Program-made: the position numbers and the translations under genes | Notes under the pieces: generated by a model | What the model was told of the DNA's origin: nothing | What the model saw: only the letters and a program-made list of their open reading frames with translations | The model's database searches: none | Source of the DNA: Osedax fenrisi | Taxonomy: Eukaryota > Annelida > Polychaeta > Sabellida > Siboglinidae | Direction of reading: 5' to 3' | DNA length: 64,000 nt | Assembly: GCA_964019155.1 (NCBI GenBank) | Contig: OZ025241.1 | Coordinates: forward strand, 88,953,228-89,017,227 | Shown here: piece after piece, positions 22,780-38,000 of the stretch | Layout of the letters: each line of letters opens with the position of its first letter | How positions within the stretch are numbered: position 1 is the stretch's first letter

Positions 22780-24960
22780 TAGCATTACCATTAAATTAGT
22801 ATATATATATCATATATATTCATTAGTATAGTGACTATATATAATAATTATAATAATATAATATAATTATTATAATTTATTATAATATAAGTATAGTTAG
22901 TTATAAACTTACATTAATTTAATGAATACATAATTAATATTAAAATATTTTACAATACAATTTTTGTTTGTTTTCGTAACAAATATATATTAAATATGAT
23001 ATTATTATAATAATTCTATGTGATATAATATATAAGATGCATTTAAACTTAATAATTGACTTTTTTTTACTTGTAATATATATTTGTTAAAACATAGTTT
23101 AAAAATAATAATTATTATTATAATCATATTTATTGAAATTTAAAATAAAGTAAATAAACTAACCCAGCTTTAACTGCTTCAAATATTGAACTTTTAGTAT
23201 TTTTTGATGAATTATCATGGCTACATGTATTTTCAATGCAGGTAGAATGACTCATTACTTTAAAAAAATATATAATATAACTTATTTATGAAAATATAGA
23301 TGATTTTATATAATTAAAAATAAAATATTTGTTTACATTATTTATAAAATAATATGAATAATTTATTGAATCTTTGGTTGTCACGCACTTGACGCACGCG
23401 TATTATTTGCACAAGTCAGTTTTTAATTTTTACCCAAAAGATATTTATATTTTAAAATATAATTATTATATTATATTTTATTTATTATAAATATATAATT
23501 ATATATAGCGAGTGCATTACCAATAGTAAGTATATTATAAATATATTGAAAATGTTATTATTATAATACTTAATTATAAAATAATGTTAATTATAATAAA
23601 TAGGACCAAAACTTAAACAAATTAAGATAAATGATAAAATCTAAAAAAATACAACCCTGTTTTTAATATTGAATCCCTTTACAATTTTAAGAATATTTTT
23701 TTAGATTTTAAAAATTATTTTTTAGAATTATTACGTATATATCATGTATCATGTAATGTATATTTAATATCATAATTTATAAATGATTTATATAATCATA
23801 TACAAATAAGAATAATTTTAATGAACTTACTATAATTATTTTAATATTGCAAATAATCTTTATTCAATTTAAATAACTTTATTAATTTTATTTTGACAAT
23901 AAAATTGAATTTTTCATTATTTTATTTTTAATAAATATAAATATTATTTGTAAATGTTTATATTTATTTTCTTAAATGATAATATATTATTGAATTATGA
24001 ATATATTTCATGGATATAAATAATATATAGAATTATCTACAACTATATAAATTGTATACAATTTTATACTAGGATCATAATATCTATAAGTTTGTACTGA
24101 ATCAGTAACTGATTGAAAAATTTAAATATAATAATAGATTAAAATGTAATATATAATATATATATATATATATTATAATAATAATTATTAGATAAATGTG
24201 CATATATATATTAAAACAGTATAAATTTAATATTTATATAGTATATAATATACTAATTAAGATAATCATCAATTAGAATAACTTATTAATAAGTTATATA
24301 AGTATACTTCAATGCTAAATGTCTAACTTATTTAATGTAAATAGTATTTTTGAAGGTAATATATATTGGGAGTATTTTTATATATATTATTATAATATAT
24401 ATAATTATTATATAAATAATTAAAAAATGATGTATATTAAAAATATATAACAAGTAAATATTAAAATTAGGATATATATTAAATTAATATACTAATTATA
24501 GAATCTATAGTAAATATTAAGATTAATATGTCACTTATATTCATATAGGAATTATCAAAGACGTTATATATTTATGGCTTCGCCCCTTAGATGTCTATGG
24601 GAATTATATATTTTGTCTATTTTATCATAGTAATAAAATAATATACCTAAAAGTGTAAATATAAAGTATACCATTTCTTTAATAAATTCATATTGATAAT
24701 AAAATATATTAAAAATCACATTTTTTATTTATTAAAATACTTTTTATACATTCATTAATAATAAGTAAAATATGTATTAAAATAAGTATTGAATAATTGT
24801 TTATAAAATATTAATATTAATATATTAAGTCACTATACATTGTATGGTTTAAATTAAATTTAAGTCAAATTATAAATTAGAATTAAAATTAATTTGATTC
24901 TAAATGAAATTCATATATGAATTATATTTAAAATCTTGCATATAAATAATATTCTAGTTT
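22780..24960. other. Very AT-rich spacer
   Basis: No gene, RNA or clear repeat was recognised in this 2.2-kb stretch. The promoter and any 5' non-coding exon of brat probably lie in or near it, but no motif is distinctive in such AT-rich sequence. Confidence 0.4.
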
Positions 24961-24965
24961 TTCTT

Positions 24966-25199
24966 AAGGGTGTATCTCACTACCAGTATTTCCTGAAATA
25001 ATGTCCAGAAATGTTTGCTAGAATGTAATTTTCTAGCAAGTTGTAGTGGGATACCCCCTTTAAGTTACCATATTTCAGGCGAGTTTCCAGAAATTAAGGG
25101 GGTATACCACTACAATTGTTAACTTGCTAGAAAATCACTTTCTAGCAAACATTTCTGGACATTATTTCCGGAAATACTGATAGTAGGATACCCCCTTTA
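24966..25199. mobile_element. Palindromic MITE, family D copy 1
   Basis: The two halves (about 24966-25063 and 25094-25199) are inverse copies. Shared blocks include AATAATGTCCAGAAATGTTT, GCTAGAA and TTTTCTAGCAAGTT, with ends reading AAAGGGGGTATCC and its complement. Each half is itself bounded by the GTGGGATACCCCC motif. A second copy is at 42620-42820 and a partial one at 32549-32700. It is non-coding. Confidence 0.75.
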
Positions 25200-25426
25200 T
25201 ATTATTTATATTTTCTAATCATAACGTTATGTCATGAATTTCTATAGAAATTCATGACATAGTATTATTTAAAACCACTATTACAATTGTATTGCTTGAT
25301 ATATTTTATTACATCATTATCAAATTAGTTATTATATAATATGAAAATAATTTATATTTAATTTATGAATATTTATATAATAATTATATAATATTTATAT
25401 AATAATATTTATATAATAATATTATA

Positions 25427-25755
25427 TAATAATAATATAATTTAATATTATTCTTATAACTTTATTATTTACAGTAAAATATGAAAACTGATTGTGATTT
25501 ATATTGTCCCAAATGTCATGAAAAGTTTTGTGAACCAAGAATACTATCATGCCTTCATACACTTTGCTTTGAATGCATAGCAAAAATTATATAATAATAA
25601 TATAATTTAATATTATTCTTATAACTTTATTATTTACAGTAAAATATGAAAACTGATTGTGATTTATATTGTCCCAAATGTCATGAAAAGTTTTGTGAAC
25701 CAAGAATACTATCTTGCCTTCATACACTTTGCTTTGAATGCATAGCAAAAATTAT
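25427..25755 (+). repeat. 165-bp tandem duplication over the brat start
   Basis: Two head-to-tail copies with a 165-bp period (about 25427-25590 and 25591-25755) contain the same splice acceptor (TTATTATTTACAG), the same ATG (25481 and 25646) and the first 36-37 codons. The only difference I find is A at 25549 versus T at 25714, a synonymous serine change. The first copy runs into a stop after 37 codons. Confidence 0.92.
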
Positions 25756-25829
25756 TGCTGAAACATCAAAACCTTCTGAATGGAAAGTAGAATGTCCCAT
25801 ATGTGATAATATAACAAATCTTCCAATAG
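25646..25829 (+). CDS. brat: brat exon 1, RING finger
   Basis: Encodes MKTDCDLYCPKCHEKF onward: C9-x2-C12-x11-C24-x-H26-x2-C29-x2-C32-x17-C50-x2-C53, a C3HC4 RING. I chose the ATG at 25646 because only this copy of the duplicated start reads through to the donor CCAATAG|GTTAAA. The upstream ATG at 25481 gives a 37-residue dead end. Confidence 0.9.
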
Positions 25830-27273
25830 GTTAAATAATATATGTCAGTATAGTAAATAGTAATTTAATATAATGTTAAACTATATAAAATGATAAATAT
25901 GTCAAATCTATCGATATATAATTAATTAGTTACAAATAAATAAAATTTATATAATATTTTATATGATTAATGCGTTCACAAAACATAATCTGGACTTATT
26001 TTCAGATTTTCATAGCCGGATATCGGCAGATTTAAATTTTTATAATTCTCTTCAAATTAAATGCAAAATATCTTGTAGATTCTCAAAAAATGACAACAAT
26101 TGTAGTGATTTAAATTAAATTATATAAATTATACAATTATTACTAACATTGATTATTTATATATATAATATTTTTCATTTAAATTATAAAATATATAACA
26201 TTGATTATAATAATTATTATATATAATTATATATATATATTTAATATTTTTCATTTCATTATATATTAAATATTTTAATATGTTTAATTTTATTATTTTT
26301 TTCAGTATCTAATTAAAAGATCACAGAAAAAGTGAAATAAAATTGAACCCTAAATATAGAATTTAGTTTTAATATGTATAGCCAATATTTATTTAAATGT
26401 TATGATTTAATACATAACAATAGAATTATTAATATATATAATTGCATTATATAATGTGAAGTAAAATTATATAAATATTTAATAAATTATTTCTTTAATA
26501 TTATAATATTATAATTACATTTTTTATATAACATATTTTTATATAAATATATTAGTAATTTATAATTAACATATTAAAAAAAAATATTCATGATTAATAA
26601 TTATAAATATAATTTATTATATAATATTAAATGAAATATAATAAAATTGTAATACATTATTTAGTAAAAATCCTTATTTGGTAAATATATATTTTATTTG
26701 GTAAAAATATTATAATTAAAATATATAATAAAGAAAAATATGTATACTCTATTTATAATTATTTTAATTTGATTATTTATATCTATAATTTTATCAGATG
26801 ATCAGTGAAACTCTAAAAACTCTAAAATGTCATATGTGAACCTGCATTAATACATATATACAGAAGAATTCCTAGAATCTAATATTTGCTGGACTATCAA
26901 ATATTGTTACAGCATCTAGATTTTAACTATCACATGCTTGATTTATATAATTTATACAATCATATTCATTTATATTATTTTTAATACTAAATTAGGAGTA
27001 TTTGTCATGACATAGTTAGCATCATTAGTATTGAAATAAGATGAGATATTATTTGTTATTTATTTTTATGCGATTCTGATAATATAAAAATCATTGTCAA
27101 TTTGAACATATTCGTTTGTAACACTACATTTTTAGCCATAAAGACCTATCAAAAGATTAAATTGAGTTACTATGGAGTATTTGTATTACTATGGGCCATG
27201 CCACTTGTATTTAATTATAAATTTATTAATAGAAGATAATACTAAACCACACTAGTTATTACTTAACATATTT

Positions 27274-27338
<65 letters not shown>

Positions 27339-27875
27339 TAATAGTAAGTTTATATAATATATACTGATTCATTCAAAACATTTTCATTTAATATATTTTT
27401 CGATGTATTGTACATATTAACATTTTATGTAAAATTACTTTGATTGTATGTATAATAAATTAATATAGTCATAAATAAATATTTAGTTTATTATAAAGAT
27501 GTGTTTATATAATCAGGGTAATTTAACATGGAACAAATACAAGTTATTTATAATATTAAATAAATATTGATTTTCAATATCAATATTAAATTATAATTAT
27601 TTATCATTCAAATTTAATAATAGGTGGTCCAGAATATTTACCAATAAATTTGGTTATATTAGAAAAAATGGAAAGTGAAGCAATTATAAAAGGAATAATG
27701 ACATGTACAAGTTGCAAATCTGATGAAAAGGCACAATTTCGTTGTACTGAGTGCTCTACATATCTATGTGATGCTTGTGTTTCTTCTCATAAATTTATGA
27801 AATGTTTTAATGACCATGAGGTAGTTATGTATAAATATATATATATATGTTAATAATTCTGAAAATGTATACATA

Positions 27876-27919
<44 letters not shown>

Positions 27920-30397
27920 ATATGAAATTTCTAGGTTATACTTATAAGTGATTTATTAAAACACGATGATAAAAATGAACTGATTTTACATCATCAAGTG
28001 AATTGCCCCGAACATTTAGGAGATATCATTAAATTTTATTGCCAATTATGTCAGGTTTAATTTTTATTTAAACATTTATATTTTTTGCTATTTATATTTA
28101 TAATTTTTTTTAAACATTTATATAATACAAATAATTGTATATTATAATTATAAAATATAATCTAAAATAGGTAGTAGGATGTGGTAGATGTTTAAAGTGT
28201 CACACCGATCATTCTCCTGTTGCATTAGATAATGGATTAAGAATTGAATTTGTAAATAATATTAATAAATTTATAGGTAAGTTTAATGTATTGGTAAATT
28301 TTAAAGTTACCCATCTTATATGAAATATATCTATTTATCAATTGGATAATATAATTTATGGTGTATATATATATCAATAATATGGATTATCGTATATAAT
28401 TTGTTCATTATTTCTTTTATATATATATACATATATATTTATATCTTAATATTTAAGGTATATTATATATAATATTTAATAAAATATAAATAATTATATA
28501 ATTTATATATTTTAATAATTATTAATTAAAATCTGATTATTTTTCATATGTATATAATTTATTTATTAATTTCATTTTAATCTGGTTATATAATTATTTA
28601 TTAATTAATAAATATATATACATATATATAATTATATATAGGGTGCACTGTCATTTACTTTAACCTAATCCACTTGACATTTATCAGTCAAAACTGAAAT
28701 AATAACATCTTGTAGTTTGCTTTGGGTTTAATAAAAACATTTTATTATTGCATTTATTATATAATGATTAATATATATATACATATAGCTTTTGTTTATT
28801 ACACTATCAAGATAATTAACAACTAATTGCATGAGAACTTCAATTACATACTGGTTTATCTCCAACAACCCTCTGCTAAATACTTTGAAAACTGCCGTTC
28901 ACACATACCTACAAATTACCTATAATTCCCTTCCTTGTTAATGTCATACCTTCAAAATCAGTTCACCATCTTGGTATCATATTTGATATCAATCTAATCA
29001 TACTGCATAAACTGCTAATTATCATTTATTTAGAATACGATGCATCTGTAAATACAGTACTCGCTCACTGCGTGTTGTTCGTATTAACTCACTTGTTATT
29101 TATCGTATTGATTAGTGTTCCTATTTATTATCTCAACTTCCTGCTTCCTCCATCACCCAATTACATATAATCATCAATCCGATAGTATCTGATCATTCAT
29201 CTACTTTCATTAAACTTCTATCAAATTAGTTCTTCTATAAAAAAACGTTCCATAACCTGACTCCTATATCACCTAGGGGCGTCACAGGGTGATTAAAAGT
29301 GGGGGGGATATATCAGACTCATCAATTATTACCATATACTTTTCCATGAAGATAAATCTATAATATCACTTTTATAGGGCTTAATATGATTGACTTGTAT
29401 TGGATTGCACAATACAAATCAATGAATATGGATAGTATTGGATATAATGATACGATAAAGAATATAAATAACAGAAATATAATATTTATAAAGTTTATTT
29501 TTATCTTAAATTACAAACAATTTCTTATTCATATTTCATATTTACATCTCTTATAAATTCACTCCCTTCATCTATAACATCTATTCAATCTCCTACCTCC
29601 TTCAATACTATGATCAAATCATATCTCAATTCTACTTAATATCCTCATATCATTCAATTATTATTCACCTTATCTGTTATTTTACCGCATACCAATTTTT
29701 ATATTTTGTTCTTGTTAATATTACTTGATTTGTTTTTATTTTTTTTATAATTTATTTTGTGTACACCTACAAGTGTTATAACTTTTAACTGTGCCTACTA
29801 AATCTTCATAATATATATATTTAGGTAAATACTACCTATTTAACAAAAATATGCTTAAATAAAGATATTTACACTATAATGCTTATAAATGTAATCCAAT
29901 GTAATCATATATATAATATTTTTGAAAACATATAATTATATATATGATTTAAATGATTGTATCTGCATTCCATTGCTTGAATTTACATGTAAATAAATAG
30001 GTGCATTTATATATGTATACTAATTTAATCATACTATACATTGAATTCAGTCATTTATTGTATTTTATATATTAAATATATGTTTTGCTATAAAATAATT
30101 TAGATATATTTCTAATATATATATATATATATAATAATATACATAATCATATTATTATTATTTATCTGTTATTTAAATAGAAATATGATTATTATCTAAT
30201 AGTATCAATTATATTTATAATATATCTAGACAAGTTATGCATAATTAAATTGATTATAAATCAAAAAATTAATAGTATATAATATAGCTATAATATTATC
30301 TGAAAATAACTCAATTTTTGAATGCAGAGAATAAAATAATGATTATGAGAAAATCAAAAAAAAAATATTTTTTATATATCATTATTTTCAATAATTG

Positions 30398-30434
<37 letters not shown>

Positions 30435-30895
30435 TATTAATATACAGTTTAGTACTAATATTTTATTAACTGATACAGTCATTTTAAGAATAATAATAAA
30501 GTTAATTTAAATTTGTTTATATATCTATATATATAATATATAATATAGGCAAATATATAATATTCTTTTGGGAATCATATTGTCTTCAAATTTAGCGTAT
30601 AACATGTATATAGATAGGAATATATATAAAACATATAATATATGTAAATATAAACATATATATATATATATATATATATTGTATGCTTTTGGGAATCCTA
30701 TTGTCATCAAATTGAGTGTAGATATATATATATATATATATAAAACATAATGTATACAAATATATATATGTGTACATATAATATATATACATATATATTA
30801 TACGCTTTTAGTTATCCTATTGTCATCAAATTTAGTGAGTGTAACATGTATATAGATAGGAAAGTAGTATTCTTCACTAAACCACTATTTTGTAG

Positions 30896-30938
<43 letters not shown>

Positions 30939-33900
30939 CTAAATATATAGCAACACAAATTTTTGTAATTGGCCAAATATTTAATGAGAATAATTATGAG
31001 ATATTAATGAGAACATGTATTTATAGTTAAATACTGTTTTCCTATCTATTTACATCTAAATATGCACTCAATTTGGTGACACTTTGTTGCCATTATATAT
31101 ACAAATATTTTTATTTTTTATATATATTGTATGCGTAAATTTATGAATATTTTATTCATTAATATATATGTACAAGTTATTTCAATATAGTTTATGATAT
31201 TTTTGATTAAACTAATATTTGTAATCATTATTTTTCATACATGAATTCATACCTATAAATGTAAATTTATAAATATTATTTATTTAAAATAAAATTTGTA
31301 TTATAATATAAGACATTTATTAATTTATAGGTTTCAGTCAAGAAAAAGTTAATTATTGTGTCGCTCAATCAAAACATTTACAAAATTCTACTGATAATTT
31401 AGAAAATCAAAAGGAAGATACACGTAATATTATTGAAGACTCGTTTAAACTCTTTTATGGAGAATTATCAAAGAAAAGGGATTCGTTATTAAATGAATTA
31501 GATAAACAATATGATGTGAGAAAAAATGAATTATTTGATCAAAATCTACTAGTGAATAAATCGTGTACAAAATTACAAGAAGCTATCAATTTTAGTGTTG
31601 ATTTTATTGAACGAGCATCGATAGATAATATGGCTGCAACAAATAATATGGTGTGTTCCCAACTTATGAAACTATTCAACGAAACACCACAATATATTGA
31701 AAATAAACCTATTAAATTTATTTACGATTATTCTAAATTTGCGAGTGCTGTAAATATGGGAATTGGATATTTTACTAATACATCTTTATCAGAACATCTG
31801 TTACATAAGTCATCTTATGATAATGCTTCTCGACGAACTAATACCATCAAATCTGATATGTTATCATCATCATTTTCTAGATGTACTAATATTTCTTCTA
31901 ACAAATCAATAAAGTACCTTAATTCAAGTAATGGTTATAATAAAATAAATTATAAACCATTATCTCCGCATGCAACATGTTTTAATCCAATGGTTTGTTA
32001 TTAATAATTACTATACTTAATAATATATTATAAAATAACATATATATATAATTTTATCATGAATTTATAATATAAATATTCAATATAATTCACAATTTTG
32101 TTAATTTATATACAGACTAGTTCAAAGATTTTAAATCGAGTTCAATCATTGAATACTGATATAATATCACATTCGGGATTCAATCCTACCATGTCAGATT
32201 CTGGTATAAGTATTGATATTGGAAATAATTATCAAGATATGGTCAATAAGAAAAATATTATGAATTCAGATATTTCAGAAAATAATTCTGGTTAATATTA
32301 ATATAATTTATTATACATTATTATTATTATTTATTATCAGATTTAGTCAATGCGAGGGTAATTATAGAACCAGTGTTTGATCAGCGAGACAAGTATCCCT
32401 ATTATAAATATTAAAATATGAATATTTACTTCATTGTTATTTGTATATAATTATTATTAAATTTGTAGTATATAATATAATAATTTTCAGAAATTAATTA
32501 TATTCATTAATTCAATATTTTATTTTTAATAACATTAATGTGTATATTAAGGGTATATTTACCACTACAAATTTAGAAAACAATTATTTTATTAATTTAT
32601 TTATCTATAATAAATATTGTTTAGCTATATGTTATCTATAAAGGGGTATCCACCTACAACTTGCCTGCAATAATTTCAGGAAATATTATCTAGCTCCATA
32701 ATGTTGCTTCTACCCTTCTCACTATAAGATTATCAGGTGCCAGCTATAATTGCTTGACATAATATGATAGGATATTAACCAACCAATCAAATTTGATATA
32801 TTTTAATTTAAAAAGTAAAATGAATTAAGCATCAATACATATATACTATTATAGTAACTATATTGATGATGTTCCAAAAAAGTAGAATTGATTCAAGGTG
32901 GTCGTTGCCTACACAGACTCAAAGATATAACACTCCCTATGCATGCAACGTAATTTAGTAATACCCGATGCCGCTGCTAGCAGTAGTATCGAATCACTGA
33001 AATATATTTAGGTTCGGCGATGTGTTTATACAACAATATTGCTATATTAAATTACATGCAATATAAATTATCTTTTACTCACCAAATATATACTTATAGA
33101 ATCTAAAATATACATATCATATTTGTTTGTTATATATTAGTAATGAACACTTAGTGTTCATCATATAAATACTAATTTAAAGCATATTATTTAACATTTG
33201 AAAATTGTATAGTTTGATACGAATTTACATTATAAACAACACATAGTTCCTAAAAGTAACCCGATAATAGTAATACCAAAGATTTTCCGAAGGAAAGATG
33301 TAACACTTACGCGAACTCGTGTAATTCGAATTTGTATACAAAATACCCTAGTGCCACCTATATCGGGTTACTTTTAGGAACTATGTTTTGTTTATAATGT
33401 AAATTAGTATCAAATTATACACTTTTAAAATGTTAAATAATATGCTTTAAATTAATATTTATATGATGAAAACTAAGTGTTCATTACTAATATATAACAA
33501 ACAAATATGATATGTATGTTTTAAATGCTATAAGTATATATTTAGTGAGTAAAAGATAATTTATATTGCATGTAATTTAATAGAGAAATGAAAACATTGT
33601 TTTATGCAAACAGAGCCGAACCTAAATCTATTTCAGTGATTTCGATACTACTGCTAGCAGCGGCAGGGGATATTACTAAATTATGTTGTATGCATAGGTA
33701 GTGTTATATCTTTGCTTCGCAAAATCTTTGGTAATACTATATAACTCTGATTCATTATTATTATAGTTTATTATTCTCGTTCTTATTATTATTATATTAT
33801 TTTTATTTATTTTAATAATTTATTTTATTACATTATTATTTAAACTTTTGATATATTTCTTATATATTTAAGTGTTTAAATAAACTACAATATATATATA

Positions 33901-35007
33901 TTATATATATATAATCAACTTATTTTATTAGTCATTTCAAAATTACTTGGAAATCCAATTACTTGTAATGATGAAATTGCTGGATATATGAAGAATTCTG
34001 TCTATACTTTAAGTAATAGAGAATATAGTTAGTTTAATTATATTATTATAAAAAATATTAATAATTTTTAAAAATATTAAGGAAATAAAATATTTATGTA
34101 ACAATATTTAATTATATTTCATATAAAAAATTACAATAATATTTTCTAAATAAAATATATAGTATTACATTTTTAATTATTTTTTTAAAATAAATTAATA
34201 TATAATAATGAAAATAACTCTGATTATAAATTGTTAATTGTATTTACATAATTAAATTTTATTAAAATTATAAATTAAAGTATATTAAAGTTATTAAAAA
34301 AATTAATATTAGTATATGTAATATTTATATACTATATTATTAGTATATATAATAATTATGTATTACATAAAAATTATTATTTATATTTTATTGAGAAGTG
34401 TAAAATGTGAAGTATAATTGTAAAATCATACCAATTTCCATCTCATTTTAGACAGATTATCTCCAACTAGTTCGATATCATCATTATTTCTTGGAGCTAA
34501 AAAATTTAGCGATTCAAATAGTATCAGCCCTAATGGTTCCATGCGTTCACACAATCCAATTACAGGAAATAAAATACCTTCAATGGACATAAGGTTTAAT
34601 AACTAATTAAATATATTATATATATATATATGTATGTATGATATCAATTTAAACTAGAATAAAAATTGAAAAATATCATATTGTATATCTTATGATATAC
34701 TATTAAATAACTAATAAGAATATACTATTATTATAACAATAATAACTTATTGAAAATATCTGTTATCATTATATTACTAATATATACTAAATATGTATTT
34801 AATTTATTTGAATTAAGTTCAAATGTATAATTTTATGTTCTAATATGCTTTCATGCTTTTTATACTTTTTAAGCATTTATTTTCTAACCATACATATTCC
34901 CTATATCCACATTTAATGTAAATGTTAGTATAAATATATATTAAGTTAATATTAGGATTATATGGAATCATACACTTTACAGATTATTATAATATATGAC
35001 ATAATAT

Positions 35008-35055
<48 letters not shown>

Positions 35056-38000
35056 TTATATATACATATGAAATATATAATACCGGTTAACACTGGCAAA
35101 AACCTCAACAAAATGGCAAAAACCTCATCGATAAAAATAATTTTATTTAATTTATTTATAAATTCATATATTAGAATTATAATAGAATAATAAATCTATT
35201 GATTGATAATTTATTTAAGCAAATACATAGCCGAAAATATAATCGAAAGTATAAAGTATAAATATTTGCTAACGATAACATACGTTATAGAAACAAACAA
35301 AGAATAATACGAAATTAAAAATTAAAGAAATTAAAAGATTTTACAGTTACCGTAAAAATAAACGAAAAACAAGCGAAAGTAGAAATAAATCATATAGTAA
35401 AAATAAACGAAAAATGATAAAAATAGAAATAAAAGATAGCGTAAAAATAATCGAAAATAGAAATAAAATACATTATTTTGTAAGTGGCATCGAAATATTC
35501 AATTTCTACTTTAACTTTATAGAACTCTTCTTATCTTGTTACCCTGTTTTAGTAATACATTATTAGTTATATAGTTTAATATTTCAATGTTAAATTTTAA
35601 ATATATTATAAACAGAACATGTTAAAAATCAAATAAACTAATAGGAATAAAACTACTAGAATAAAACAAATACTAGAATGAAACAAACACATAATGTAAT
35701 ACTTACCAAAATCTGTAATAATAGTAGGTAGTACTTTATTAATTTTATATTTTAATTGTAGGTACCTATAATAAATTTGAAACATATATAAACAAAACAA
35801 GTTACAAATAAAATAAACCAATATACATATACAAAAACAGTTAATAACAATACATACCGTTTATATTACGAAACAAACAATATAATACTTATCACTATAA
35901 TCTGAAATAATAGAAAATTATTAATAAATATTGTAGTTTAGTAATATAATACATTTGAAACATATTTACAAAATATATATAAAACAAACATAGAATACCG
36001 AACAAACAAAAATAAAATGATACTTCCCACTTTATCTGTAATAATAATGAATTATTAATTTTATATTATATTATAATCTATTAATATTATATATGAAAAT
36101 TACATTTATTGGAATAATAATAATAATAACATTATATATGAAGAATATGTAATACATTAGAATGAATTTATAGATGCATAAATGTAGTGTTCATATATTA
36201 TTATTAACTTCTATTATTAACATATACTCATTTATACTCAGTTATTATCCTGGTTATTATAACTTAAAAAAGCAAATGTATTTATTATAAATATATAACA
36301 TTTATATATTTATATTATAAATACATAATTGATTCATCATTTTTTATAGATTTCAATTCAAAATAAAATTAATTTCTATAGAAAATCAAAAAAAAATACT
36401 GTGAATAAAATAATTGTTTTCTGGAATATTATTTTTAATAATTCTTTATTAATAATAAATATTCAGAGATATATGATAACAGCAATTGAATTTATAAATA
36501 ATAATATAATATAATATAGAATTAAATAATTCTTATTGAATACACATTATTCAGAATAATATTTATGAGATCAAAGAAATTGAATTTATTGAAAAATATA
36601 TATATATATTTTAATTTATATTATTTAAAATGATTCAGTATAATTTATATATTGTATACAATATAATATAATAAATAAGTAATATAAGTTATATATAAGT
36701 ATATTTGTAATTTTAATAAATATAATTATTTTAATCTTATAGCTTTATTAGATATAATATACATTTTTATTTTTAAGATATTTGTAATTATGTATTCATT
36801 GAATATAGATTAAATATTATGCATTTATTTAATAAATTTTAGTTTTTGACATGGTTGTTTAAACCTGTTTAATCCACAGTTTAAACCATTTTAAAACTGA
36901 TTTAAACCAATTAAATTCATAATATACCTTTATAGAGATTTTATAGGTTTGATTATAAATATACACTAGTTTTAATTACTTTATTTATATAATACTACCC
37001 TTATGTAGATCTAAATTCATTTTATATAAAATTGAATGATGTTTAATAATAAACTAATTAATTTACAAAAGAAAATGAGTATTCTTCATAATAACATGAT
37101 AACATATTAACGTAACATTTTTAAGTTATTTATTCTTTATTTTTGAATGTAGAATTTATTTTTTAAATAAATCCTACACATTGTAGTTTCAAATAATGAA
37201 TTGTAATAATGTTAGTTTTTTATATACAATTATTAACTGTAATATAATTTATTTTATTTAAAAATTATATATTATCCATATTTATATATTATAATATGGG
37301 AATGTTGGATTTACAGATATATACTTTATATATAATAATATAAACATTTATTAGAATACTTGCTATTTTACAATGTCATTAACCTTTATATTATTATATT
37401 AATTAATATTACAACACTATTATATTATATAATTTATATAATATATATATTTTTCTTTTATATTTTGTATTGATTTTTAAATATAATATAAAGAAAAACC
37501 CTAAACCATAGAAAAACCCCCAAAAACCCTATAACCTAAAAACCTCACATATATTTATTAGATTTGTGAGGTTTTTGCTAACCCTGTCGGCAGAACAAAT
37601 ATATATTGTATATATATATATATATATGTATATTATTTTATTGTTGTAAAATACAACTCTGATGTCGCAGATGTCTGGCAATTTATTTTATAATTACAAC
37701 TAAATTAAAAAAAAATTTAATTTACAATATATATTAAATTAATAATAATGTATGTAATAATTATGTATTAATAATTGTATAGTATATCACACATATTATG
37801 TGTATAATACATTAATATTTATATTATAATATATTATTATAATAATATACCATTTTAATGTATTCATTTGTATAATATATTTAGATAATATAAAATTAAA
37901 TTTATAATTACTGATTTAAAATTATATAAATTGTTTAATTAAATTATTTGTAATAAATAATATATACATTTAATTAAATTATTTTTAATAAATAATATAT

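Noticed and set aside
30525..30950. Tyr/Ile-rich open frames on both strands
   Set aside because: They are translations of TA microsatellites and a degenerate 120-bp repeat.
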